A DNA stretch of 13,805 bases from Nostoc sp. CHAB 5715 (GTDB lineage: Bacteria > Cyanobacteriota > Cyanobacteriia > Cyanobacteriales > Nostocaceae), in contig NZ_JAIVFR010000059.1 in NCBI RefSeq assembly GCF_020829685.1, positions 1-13,805 of the forward strand, in the 5' to 3' direction. Of the stretch, positions 1-5,245 are shown piece by piece; position 1 is the first letter of the stretch, and each line of letters opens with the position of its first letter. Position numbers and translations under genes: made by a program. The notes beneath the pieces are model-generated. The model saw nothing but the letters and a program-made list of their open reading frames with translations, was not told where the DNA came from and searched no databases.

Positions 1-126
1 CATCAATGTCACAAAGCGACTTTGGGCAACTTTCACAGCCCGCTCAACATTGAGAATACCCAGCTTTTCGCCAATTTCCCAGTGAGGGAGAATATTTGGA
101 TTTTGAGGAATGTACTCATCACCCCA
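1..126 (-). pseudogene. serS: Internal fragment of a probable seryl-tRNA synthetase (continues past window edge)
   Basis: Read on the minus strand, 126 down to 1 gives 42 open codons starting [20 protein letters not shown] and ending in AQSRFVTLM. This resembles the stretch of bacterial, especially cyanobacterial, SerS just ahead of and into the catalytic core (the [11 protein letters not shown] / ARF segment). SerS charges tRNA-Ser in the cytosol. The N-terminal tRNA-binding coiled coil that should precede this stretch is missing: instead the preceding DNA is the start of a dehydrogenase in a different frame. The fragment has no start codon of its own. The rest of the gene may continue to the left of the window. 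The identification is from memory of the family, so moderate confidence; that it is a fragment joined to foreign sequence is seen directly. Confidence 0.55.
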
Positions 127-280
127 AGTTACTCGCTGCTGTTTTAGCCGCATCTAAACTACGAGCTGCTATCAGAATTGTCAATCCATGTTGTCCGAGT
201 TGACGACTCATTTCCAGCCCAAGACCTTTATTTGCACCAGTAATCAAGGCTACTTTGTTCTTTAGTTCGTCCTGCACCAT
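119..280 (-). pseudogene. Truncated short-chain dehydrogenase/reductase (N-terminal stub)
   Basis: A 53-codon frame runs from ATG at 280 to TGA at 119. It encodes the first beta-alpha-beta of an SDR Rossmann fold: KVALITGANKGLGLEMSRQL carries the TGxxxGxG dinucleotide-binding motif, followed by a second strand, LTILIAARS. SDRs are normally about 250 residues and use a Ser-Tyr-Lys triad. Everything after the second strand, including the triad, is missing, and the frame runs into a seryl-tRNA synthetase-like fragment in another frame. The start is convincing: AGGAG lies about 9 bases upstream (near 291). The stub could still be transcribed but cannot be an enzyme. Substrate is unknowable from what is left. 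Confidence 0.8.
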
Positions 281-286
281 CAATAA

Positions 287-294
287 GTACTCCT
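287..294 (-). promoter_or_regulatory. Ribosome binding site of the SDR stub
   Basis: On the minus strand the bases CAGGAGTACTTATTG precede ATG; AGGAG is a good Shine-Dalgarno at standard spacing. It fixes the start at 280. The leader between it and the terminator at 472-499 (about 180 bases) holds no further gene that I can support. Confidence 0.6.
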
Positions 295-471
295 GTGATG
301 AATTTAGATCACATTTCAGAACAAGATGTTTAAGCTGAGTTTAAGTACTGGGTTAATCGTCCCACAAAGTCTAAATATTGAAAACCTAGAAGAAAGGCTA
401 GGTTAAACAGCAAACACTTGTTGGCATAATCATTGACGTGCTTTTGCGATTTGCTCTCGATCCCACTTCAT

Positions 472-499
472 AAAAAAGCCCTGTTTTTGGGCTTTTTTT
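472..499. terminator. Bidirectional intrinsic terminator
   Basis: AAAAAAGCCC (472-481) pairs perfectly with GGGCTTTTTT (489-498) around a 7-base loop. The T-tract follows on the plus strand and, by symmetry, also on the minus strand, so it can stop transcription from both sides. It separates the SDR stub from the transposase remnant. Between it and 593 I see nothing coding, only four GTGACA hexamers. Confidence 0.8.
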
Positions 500-593
500 C
501 ATCCCTATTTTTTTGTCGTCAACTCTGCCACTTCCTTTGTGACACCCATCCTGTATGGCTTTGAGTACTTTCAAGTGACACCAAGTTCATAAT

Positions 594-1048
594 TTAACCA
601 TGCCGCTTTTTGTGACATTCCTTTAATAGCAAGGGTTCTTCCGTGACATCCATCACTACCAAATCTTCTTCAGATGACATTTTCCATAATTCTTTTTTAC
701 CAGGCAGACTAAACTTTCTTGACTTAATTAAGATATTTTCAATTTTATACACTATCCGACAGACCGCAGATTCCGAAAGCCCCCAGTCTAATCCAATATG
801 ATAATAAGTGCGGTATTCTCCGGAGGCGGAGCGTCTCCGGCTCCGCTCCAGTATTGAATCACCATTAAAACTTGGTCTTCAATAATTAATTTAGGACGAC
901 GACCAGATTTCTTTTTCTTTTTCTCATCAGCTTTTACTAACCCAACCATTTCCTGAAAGGTTTGACGACTTACTCCGGTAAGTCGTTTAAATTTCCTTGA
1001 AGTAAGCTGCTTGGCTCTCCAAAATTTCACTGCTAATTCAAGTCCCAA
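594..1048 (-). pseudogene. IS5-type transposase remnant, frameshifted and 3'-truncated
   Basis: The first 66 codons (from TTG at 1048) give a helix-turn-helix N-terminus, FKRLTGVSRQTFQEMVGLV, then a lysine-rich stretch and LIIEDQVLMVIQYW. The family continues REYRTYYHIGLDWGLSESAV, and that sequence is present but in another frame, because a 26-bp GC-rich palindrome (820-845) sits between the two parts. Removing those 26 bases restores one frame reading through VCRIVYKIENIL, KKELWKM and VVMDVTE to about 639. DVTE should contain the first catalytic Asp of the DDE triad; after it the family similarity stops, the frame ends at a TAA at 594-596, and the rest of the catalytic domain is gone. No terminal inverted repeats were found. 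The element is dead: an old insertion with two later lesions. Confidence 0.8.
820..845. repeat. 26-bp palindromic dispersed repeat inserted in transposase remnant
   Basis: This is a GC-rich block in AT-rich surroundings, containing GGAGCG/CGCTCC-type and CCGGAG/CTCCGG complementary parts that fold back on themselves. Taking exactly these 26 bases out restores TGG AGA GAA TAC (W-R-E-Y) and the expected transposase frame, so the block is an insertion rather than part of the gene. Exact edges can slide by a base or two. GC-rich short palindromes of this kind are scattered in Nostoc genomes. Confidence 0.7.
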
Positions 1049-1341
1049 TCATAAAGAAAGCAAATTTTTAATTATATCACAAAAAACTTTTGCAAGAGTT
1101 CTAGTAAGGCTTTTAGATGTCACGGCAGACCTTGCTGCTTTTTCATGCCGCTTTGTGATCCGATGCGGCTGTAAAATATAGATGATGTTTTAACCAAAAT
1201 TTAGGCGGATCAACCAAAAAAACACCTTAGTTGCGCTCGCAAAACTCTTAGTAATTCCCCGTTGTGTCTATATTTAGATATGGTATTAATTAATGCTCAT
1301 CTGTGCTGATACCAAAGTTCTTTTTCCACGCTCCCTAGTTT
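1049..1341. other. Gap without a supported gene
   Basis: No open frame with family resemblance on either strand. The left part is AT-rich upstream sequence of the transposase remnant. Around 1118-1170 are GATGTCACGG and a CATGCCGC/ATGCGGC pair that echo sequence near 600-650, which could be old element ends. In frame just upstream of 1342, codons read F-F-H-A-P then TAG, which may be the mutated front of the SRPBCC-like gene that follows. Confidence 0.5.
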
Positions 1342-1609
1342 ATGCTAGCTATCGTGACAAACCTTTTTGAGCTAGTTCCCTATATGCCAAACGTGCGTCG
1401 CATCACACTTTTATCACGTAGGGAAGCAGGCAGTAATATTTATACTGTCAATGAATGGCACGGTGGCAGTGAAATTCCAGCAGCAGCAAGAGTTCTGCTC
1501 AGTGAAGATATGCTGTCTTGGACAGAATATAATACCTGGAATCAGGCAGATTTGACAGTTGAATGGCGTATTGAAACTCACGCTTTCACAGAAGCAGTCA
1601 AGTGTTCTG
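1342..1609 (+). pseudogene. SRPBCC-like protein, 5' half (split by insertion sequence)
   Basis: This is the first half of a small gene. Joined to 3174-3388 after removing the insertion sequence and one CTG copy, it gives one frame of 160 codons with the junction codon restored as GGC. Features such as LVPYMPNVRRITLLSR, YTVNEWHGG and TVEWRIETH look like the START/SRPBCC (polyketide cyclase-like) fold, a cavity protein that binds hydrophobic ligands; that is family-level inference. The N-terminus may already be damaged: upstream in-frame codons read FFHAP then TAG at 1336, and SRPBCC proteins usually begin with a strand ending in such an '-APxxxVF-' motif. No clear ribosome binding site precedes ATG 1342. 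The split itself is certain; the family call is moderate. Confidence 0.6.
1607..1609. repeat. Target-site duplication CTG (left copy)
   Basis: CTG at 1607-1609 is repeated at 3171-3173, directly outside the inverted repeats. Deleting the element plus one copy restores the host reading frame exactly (TCT GGC AAA), so this is the target duplication. As I recall, 3 bp is the usual duplication length for ISAzo13-family elements. Confidence 0.85.
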
Positions 1610-1664
1610 GGGACTTCCAGGAAATAAAATATACACTAAATCAAAATGATAATCATTACAAGGG
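1610..1664 (+). repeat. Left terminal inverted repeat of the ISAzo13-type element
   Basis: Begins GGGACTTCCAGGAAATAAAA. Against the reverse complement of 3116-3170 it differs at six positions. It contains the Fur-box-like palindrome at 1642-1660. Confidence 0.9.
1642..1660. promoter_or_regulatory. Fur-box-like palindrome in left inverted repeat
   Basis: CAAAATGATAATCATTACA matches the classical 19-bp Fur consensus GATAATGATAATCATTATC at 15 of 19 positions, including the whole ATGATAATCATTA core. It lies upstream of the transposase start. Binding by an iron-sensing Fur protein is inference from the match. Confidence 0.5.
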
Positions 1665-1707
1665 AGGGGAAGGAAGAGGCTGCCAACGGCAGCCTCTTCC
1701 TTCCCCT
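1665..1707. terminator. 20-bp perfect hairpin inside left end of the element
   Basis: 1665-1684 pairs with 1688-1707 around a 3-base loop AAC, followed by TTTT on the plus strand. This is a strong intrinsic terminator for transcription entering from the interrupted host gene, and could also hide the transposase start. It lies immediately inside the inverted repeat. Confidence 0.75.
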
Positions 1708-1750
1708 TTTTGTAGTAAATTATGATAATTCGATTTTTGGGTATCCAGAG

Positions 1751-2979
1751 GTGTCTATACAATTAACGGATTCACTAAAAAACTTGTTGAAGGAAACCGC
1801 ACAGCTTCTTAAAGGAGCAGCCAAGCGTAAATTTATAGCACAAACAGTTGGGGCATTAGGATATGGAGGACAGTCTGTAGCCCAGCAAGAGTTAGGATGG
1901 AATCGCGTAACTATTAGTAAGGGAATTAAAGAATTAACCAATGGGATTACTTGTGTCGATAATTATCGAGGTCGAGGGCGTAAGAAAGCAGAAGAAACCC
2001 TGCCAAATCTTTTAGAAGATATCAAAAAGTTGGTTGATGGTCAAAGTCAAATAGACCCAAGCTTTAAAAGCCAAAGGCTCTACACGCGCCTAAGTGCATC
2101 TGTTGTTAGGCATCAATTAATTGAGAAATTTGGTTATGGTGATGAAGAATTGCCAACTTCAGAAACAATTCGTATCAAACTAAATGATTTAGGATATCGC
2201 CTCAAACGGGTCGCCAAAATTCAACCTCAAAAAAAATTACCGAAACTGACGCAATTTTCGAGCAATTAGCTATAGTTAATCAAGAGGCTTCGGATGATTC
2301 AAGTATTTTACGCTTAAGTTTGGATGCGAAAGCTCGTGTAAATATCGGCTCATTTGATCGTGGTGGTAGAAACCGAGTACCAACGGAAACTGATGACCAT
2401 GACTTCAAACCAAAAACAACTGTGGCTCCTTACGGCATCTTTCTTCCAGAGCTTGACGAGCTATTTTTGTATTTCACAGAATCCAAAGTAACTAGCGATT
2501 TTATCGTTGATATTCTAGTGGATTTTTGGAAATCAGAAAGCTGGCGATTTCCTCAAATAAAAACTTTACTTATTAATCAAGATAATGGAGGAGAGAATAG
2601 TTCTCGACGTACTCAGTTTATGAAACGTATAGTTGAATTTTCTCAATCACACCAATTAAATATACGTTTAGCTTACTATCCTCCCTATCACAGTAAATAT
2701 AATCCAATTGAAAGAACTTGGGCTGTATTGGAGAATCATTGGAACGGCAGCATTTTAGATGAGGTTGAAACCGCATTATATTTTGCTAAAACTATGACTT
2801 GGAATGGCAACCATCCAGTTGTTAAGTTGGTCACTCAAACTTACTCTACTGGCGTGCGTCTAACTAAAAAAGCTATGCAAGAAATTGAAAATAAAATTGA
2901 ACGTCTGACTAATTTTACCAAAGATAATTTACCAAATTTAGGTAAATGGTTTATTGATATCTGTTGCCAAGTAACGTAA
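1751..2979 (+). pseudogene. ISAzo13-family DDE transposase, split by a -1 frameshift at an A8 run
   Basis: Cuts and rejoins the element ends. The first frame runs from a likely GTG at 1751 (family-like start VSIQLTDSLKNLL; an in-frame ATG at 1646 lies inside the inverted repeat and is less likely) to TAA at 2267-2269. It contains the helix-turn-helix-like QQELGWNRVTISKGIKEL and a linker (RGRGRKKAEE). At 2229-2236 are eight A residues; shifting -1 there gives KKITETDAIFEQLAIVNQEA and then an open frame to TAA at 2977-2979. The second part carries the catalytic triad context: LRLSLDAKARV (first Asp), LLINQDNGGEN (second Asp) and YHSKYNPIERTW (Glu). All key residues are present, so a full transposase of about 408 residues could be made by slippage at the A run. 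If no slippage occurs, it is a simple one-base loss and the gene is dead. Confidence 0.8.
2229..2236 (+). other. A8 slippery run at the transposase frameshift
   Basis: Reading is CAA AAA AAA TTA in the incoming frame. Eight consecutive A residues allow ribosomal or RNA-polymerase slippage; -1 slippage leads directly into the conserved ETDAIFEQL segment. Confidence 0.55.
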
Positions 2980-3071
2980 TTTCTAAACTTTTTAAACTTC
3001 CAAAATAGTCGAGAGTAATTCTGCTCACTGCATTCAAGAACTCTCTTTGTGCAGACATTTGTCTTGCATAT

Positions 3072-3124
3072 TTATAAGGGGGAGAAAGCGGTTGCCGTCG
3101 GCAACCGCTTTCTCCCCCTTATAA
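3072..3124. terminator. 25-bp perfect hairpin inside right end of the element
   Basis: 3072-3096 pairs with 3100-3124 around a 3-base loop GTC, without a mismatch. It mirrors the left-end hairpin in position but its arm sequence is unrelated, so shape rather than sequence is conserved. Probably blocks transcription into or out of the element. Confidence 0.7.
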
Positions 3125-3170
3125 TGATTATCATTTTGATTAGCTGTATATTTTATTCTCTGGAAGTCCC
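3116..3170 (-). repeat. Right terminal inverted repeat of the ISAzo13-type element
   Basis: The reverse complement begins GGGACTTCCAGAGAATAAAA and matches the left repeat at 49 of 55 positions. It ends at 3170, directly before the CTG target duplication. Confidence 0.9.
3120..3138. promoter_or_regulatory. Fur-box-like palindrome in right inverted repeat
   Basis: Read on the minus strand, CAAAATGATAATCATTATA matches the 19-bp Fur consensus at 16 positions, one better than the left copy. It overlaps the base of the right-end hairpin. Confidence 0.45.
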
Positions 3171-3173
3171 CTG
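3171..3173. repeat. Target-site duplication CTG (right copy)
   Basis: Second copy of the CTG at 1607-1609, immediately outside the right inverted repeat. Confidence 0.85.
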
Positions 3174-3388
3174 GCAAAAATCGCTTTTTGCAAGATGGTA
3201 ATAGTACAGTAATTGAAAGCCGTGGTGAACTAGTGATTGACGCGAAACAAATCAAGGGAGTACCATTCTTCTTCACAAGTAAAATTGCTCATCTCGTTGA
3301 AGATTTGTTGGGGAAAAATATACAACCAAACCTCGTAGCAATGAGTGCGGGAGTGCGCCAGTATCTAGAGCAAAATCCATCAGATTGA
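3174..3388 (+). pseudogene. SRPBCC-like protein, 3' half (split by insertion sequence)
   Basis: This is the continuation of the gene starting at 1342. After joining it reads GKNRFLQDGNSTVIESRGEL, then VIDAKQIKGVPFFFTSKIAHLVEDLLG and ends at TGA 3386-3388. The last part is a long amphipathic helix (FTSKIAHLVEDLL), the position where SRPBCC/START folds have their C-terminal helix covering the cavity. An internal ATG at 3188 would give a 66-residue peptide, but without the first strands it is not a fold. The gene following on the same side is on the opposite strand, so this gene stood alone. Confidence 0.6.
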
Positions 3389-3399
3389 AAGGCAGCAAG

Positions 3400-3642
3400 T
3401 CAATCTAATGGCAACAATGAAACGTCAGATAAAGAATACTTTTTGAAAGGGTTTTGACGTTTCAGATATATCAGTCCTAATAAATAGCAGCATTCTTTGA
3501 GCATGACTTCTCGCTTGTAAGGCTGAACGCCACATATTCTTAGACAGTTACGCCAAGTTCTTTGAGAAATATTCTTACCTAAAATATGTTCACAAGCTGT
3601 TTTCACCCAAGCAAGACTGTATGCTTCTTCAATATTGTGCAT
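3400..3642 (-). CDS. Small protein of unknown function, second gene of a two-gene unit
   Basis: An 80-codon frame starting MHNIEEAYSLAWVKTACEHI. I do not recognise the family. It is helical and basic, with IGVQPYKRE-like surroundings (NISQRTWRNCLRICGVQPYKREVMLKECCYLL), a pattern seen in small helix-turn-helix or plasmid accessory proteins, and four cysteines. No signal peptide or membrane segment. The start is well supported: AAAGGGAGC lies about 10 bases upstream of ATG. It follows a ribbon-helix-helix regulator at 3697-3945 on the same strand with a 54-base gap holding a hairpin, which suggests one transcript. Function unknown; a role together with the regulator (partition, copy control or toxin-antitoxin) is speculation. 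Confidence 0.6.
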   Translation of the reverse strand: MHNIEEAYSLAWVKTACEHILGKNISQRTWRNCLRICGVQPYKREVMLKECCYLLGLIYLKRQNPFKKYSLSDVSLLPLD

Positions 3643-3670
3643 ATTTTGTTGCTCCCTTTATTTCAGCGAT

Positions 3671-3689
3671 GCCCAGGTTCAACCTGGGC
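3671..3689. repeat. Intercistronic hairpin, 9-bp arms
   Basis: GCCCAGGTT and AACCTGGGC form a perfect foldback around one base, between the stop of the RHH gene and the start of the next. No T-tract follows on the minus strand, so it is more likely an RNA-processing or attenuation element, or a dispersed palindrome, than a full terminator. Confidence 0.6.
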
Positions 3690-3696
3690 GCGTAAA

Positions 3697-3945
3697 TTAC
3701 TCTTCTTCTCCCTGATTAGCAGTGTCGGAGGAAATTTTCCCTCTCAAACGCTTGTTAATCATTCTCTTGTTACTGCGTTCGACATAAACGCCAAAACCGT
3801 TTTCCCAAAATACACGGTGCAGTTCTGATAATTTCCAACCCTCAAAGTCGGCCAGTTCCTCCGCTTCTTCAAATAGTGCTGTTGGCACGTAAAGTTCAAT
3901 TCTGGTCATTCCCTGTGCTTTCGTTCTAGGCATTGTTGCATCCAT
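3697..3945 (-). CDS. Ribbon-helix-helix (CopG-like) DNA-binding protein
   Basis: An 82-residue protein. Residues ~14-22 (TRIELYVPT) form the DNA-contacting beta strand, followed by two helices (ALFEEAEELADFEG and KLSELHRVFWENG), the order of the Arc/CopG/MetJ ribbon-helix-helix fold that binds operators as a dimer of dimers. A basic segment (ERSNKRMINKRLRGK) and an acidic tail (ANQGEEE) follow. Such proteins are plasmid copy-number repressors, antitoxins or conjugation regulators. Start at ATG 3945; an in-frame ATG five codons later (PRTKAQG) is possible. It probably leads a transcript with the 3400-3642 gene and may repress its own promoter in the adjoining 3946-4100 region. The fold call is from pattern only. 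Confidence 0.7.
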   Translation of the reverse strand: MDATMPRTKAQGMTRIELYVPTALFEEAEELADFEGWKLSELHRVFWENGFGVYVERSNKRMINKRLRGKISSDTANQGEEE

Positions 3946-4102
3946 ACTTAATCACCCAAATTATCAAATGATATTGCTTATGGGACAAGAACCCGACTAA
4001 TAAATCAACACTCCCTAATTCTTATGTGATATGTAGCTATTATATAAGATATATAGTTGGTGTAGTATGGCATAAGAGACGAAATAATCAAGTAAAAAAT
4101 GA

Positions 4103-4199
4103 AAAAGCACCTCGTATAATGAGCAATAAGCTCTTGAGAAAGACCACCCTACTTGCAGTGATTGCTCTAAAGCTTGAATGAAGGATCAGGGGTGCTTTT
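4103..4199. ncRNA. Candidate structured RNA / large foldback
   Basis: Nested complementary arms: 4103-4113 with 4189-4199 (AAAAGCACCTC against GGGGTGCTTTT, 11 pairs with one G-U), and inside it GAGCAAT 4121-4127 with ATTGCTC 4161-4167. The inner loop holds a small CTCTTGAG hairpin. Two coaxial stems closing a 97-base unit suggests a small RNA or a short foldback element. No consensus promoter upstream was found, and only four T residues follow. Not a tRNA: no T-loop or CCA-like geometry. Confidence 0.3.
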
Positions 4200-4237
4200 G
4201 CTCACAGACTAACAGTGCGTCTCGTAGAGAGGGACGA

Positions 4238-4275
4238 GGTTTGTACCTAAATAGCACGCTCGTTAGCTACAAACC
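4238..4275. repeat. Extended hairpin, 8+4 bp arms
   Basis: GGTTTGTA (4238-4245) pairs with TACAAACC (4268-4275). After one mismatch CTAA (4247-4250) pairs with TTAG (4263-4266), and AGC/GCT close the loop. No T-tract. Confidence 0.5.
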
Positions 4276-4555
4276 TTTAACGTTGTTGAATGAAAGGGTG
4301 TAAGTGTGTAGGGATATAAGGGAAAGAATTTGATTTGAAATCAAGATCCAAACAAGTAAGGTGCGTTATGGTTTTCTCCTACAGCCCACACCCCCACACC
4401 TTTGCACCTCCGCACCCATTCTTCGTAAGGGTTTCACCTTTATAAGCGTGCCATTGGTTTTACCTTTCAAGAAGCTAAGTGCCTTTTATCAAAACTAAAA
4501 TTTTTCGACTCGGCTGTAATGCACCGAGGTTTGCTCAAGGCAGAATCAGTAACAG

Positions 4556-4561
4556 AAGGAG
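4556..4561 (+). promoter_or_regulatory. Ribosome binding site deciding the 4566 start
   Basis: AAGGAG ends four bases before ATG 4566. A longer in-frame extension to ATG 4479 exists but has no such site and looks unlike protein. Confidence 0.65.
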
Positions 4562-4565
4562 TGAC

Positions 4566-4784
4566 ATGAGTTTACTTGAATTCTTGTGTAAATGGGCCAG
4601 GGGAGATAGCAGTGAAGAGTGCAGATTAAAAGCAATGCTATGCGGTTTTTTTGAACGTGACCCTAGAACGATAAGAAATTGGATGAGCCGAACACCAAAA
4701 TACGTGAAATGGGTGCTAGAGAAAATTGATCAGGAATGGGAGGAATCGGGACAAATAAACTACTCAATTTTTTTTAAAAACTAA
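4566..4784 (+). CDS. Small helix-turn-helix-like protein of unknown function
   Basis: A 72-residue protein from ATG 4566, chosen because of AAGGAG directly upstream; an ATG at 4479 in the same frame lacks one. The core, MLCGFFERDPRTIRNWMSRT, reads like a helix-turn-helix (turn at ERDPRTIRNW) of the kind that reads DNA sites, and the C-terminus is a charged helix (KWVLEKIDQEWEESG). I do not recognise the family. It ends just before an intrinsic terminator at 4823-4844, so it is probably its own transcript. It stands first in a row of small plus-strand genes with DNA-binding character and is a candidate regulator of them. Confidence 0.6.
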   Translation: MSLLEFLCKWARGDSSEECRLKAMLCGFFERDPRTIRNWMSRTPKYVKWVLEKIDQEWEESGQINYSIFFKN

Positions 4785-4822
4785 CGGAAATTTTTGTCAC
4801 TAGTTTGTCATCAAAATGCATT

Positions 4823-4844
4823 GCCCGTCTTTGGCGGGTTTTTT
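4823..4844 (+). terminator. Intrinsic terminator after the 4566-4784 gene
   Basis: CCCG (4824-4827) and CGGG (4835-4838) form a short GC stem with an extra G-U pair, followed by six T residues. Position 39 bases after the stop codon fits. Confidence 0.7.
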
Positions 4845-4887
4845 AGTATGTATTTAACAAGCGTAACATTGTTGCACTTCACTGAAA

Positions 4888-4934
4888 GTAAAAAGCGGTC
4901 GCTTTCTGGTCAAAGTTAGCCAGCCGCTTTTTAC
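4888..4934 (+). promoter_or_regulatory. Bulged leader hairpin ahead of the 59-residue gene
   Basis: GTAAAAAGCGG (4888-4898) pairs perfectly with CCGCTTTTTAC (4924-4934); an inner CTGG/CCAG (4906-4909, 4920-4923) extends it on one side, leaving a seven-base bulge. It ends about 30 bases before ATG 4964. Either a terminator-like attenuator in the leader or a dispersed repeat. Confidence 0.45.
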
Positions 4935-4963
4935 CTCGATAAGTCCCATCTGGAAAGAGAATT

Positions 4964-5143
4964 ATGGCACGTAATAACGGATTTGATGCTATTAGAGACG
5001 GCCTAGGTAACGATGACCATCAGTTTAATCTGAATGCGGAAAAGCCAAGAGTTTCCTATTATAAAAGCCTTAAAAATGTATTAAAAAATGAACTATTTTA
5101 CAAATATATTGCTGGCAAGCTGGTACTAATACCTTCAAGATGA
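4964..5143 (+). CDS. 59-residue protein of unknown function
   Basis: The frame MARNNGFDAIRDGLGNDDHQ to VLIPSR ends at TGA 5141-5143. GGAAAGAG lies seven bases upstream of the ATG, a fair ribosome binding site. The N-terminal half is acidic and polar. The second half (YYKSLKNVLKNELFYKYIAGKLVLIP) is a basic helix plus strand. No recognised family. It may be the front of a longer gene cut short, because the downstream 100 bases are AT-rich and carry a hairpin. It lies on the same strand as the small genes from 5436 on. Confidence 0.45.
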   Translation: MARNNGFDAIRDGLGNDDHQFNLNAEKPRVSYYKSLKNVLKNELFYKYIAGKLVLIPSR

Positions 5144-5149
5144 TCATTG

Positions 5150-5171
5150 TAGTCTATTAGTATATAGACTA
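5150..5171. repeat. AT-rich hairpin after the 59-residue gene
   Basis: TAGTCTAT and ATAGACTA, perfect 8-bp arms around TAGTAT, six bases after the stop codon and followed by AGATATTTT. Possible weak terminator. Confidence 0.45.
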
Positions 5172-5245
5172 AGATATTTTCCAGCTTCATTAATATTAAT
5201 TTGCTAAAAAGGGATTTATTTCTAACATTAATTGATTGAGGTGAT

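Larger units (their letters stand above)
1610..3170 (+). mobile_element. Complete ISAzo13-type insertion sequence, 1,561 bp
   Basis: The element is bounded by imperfect terminal inverted repeats of about 55 bp (1610-1664 and 3116-3170, 49 of 55 positions matching), each starting GGGACTTCCAG, and flanked by CTG on both sides. It carries one DDE transposase interrupted by a -1 frameshift at an A8 run. Just inside each end is a long perfect hairpin, and each inverted repeat contains a strong Fur-box-like palindrome. It has inserted into an SRPBCC-like gene without any deletion, and the host frame can be rebuilt exactly, so insertion is probably recent. Confidence 0.9.
3946..4565. other. 620-bp gene-free stretch with several RNA-like foldbacks
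   Basis: No convincing coding frame on either strand. From left to right it contains AT-rich DNA with TATATAAG-like promoter sequence near 4040 for the RHH gene, a large foldback at 4103-4199, a dispersed-repeat-like GCGTCTCGTAGAGAG at about 4218-4232, a second extended hairpin at 4238-4275, and a C-rich tract (about 4382-4420) of CACACCC-type repeats. Position between divergent small genes and the amount of structure fit a plasmid control or origin region, but nothing proves it. Confidence 0.4.

Noticed and set aside
1720..1941. Minus-strand reading frame of 73 codons inside the insertion sequence
   Set aside because: It is antisense to the transposase N-terminus, which has clear family sequence in the plus strand.
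3034..3276. Minus-strand frame across the right end of the insertion sequence
   Set aside because: It crosses the inverted repeat, hairpin and target duplication; its product is mostly translated repeat.
4103..4199. tRNA or tmRNA
   Set aside because: Outer and inner stems exist, but there is no T-loop (TTC-A), no anticodon arm of correct size and no acceptor geometry.
4479..4565. Longer N-terminus for the 4566 gene starting at ATG 4479
   Set aside because: No ribosome binding site there, and AAGGAG sits right before ATG 4566.
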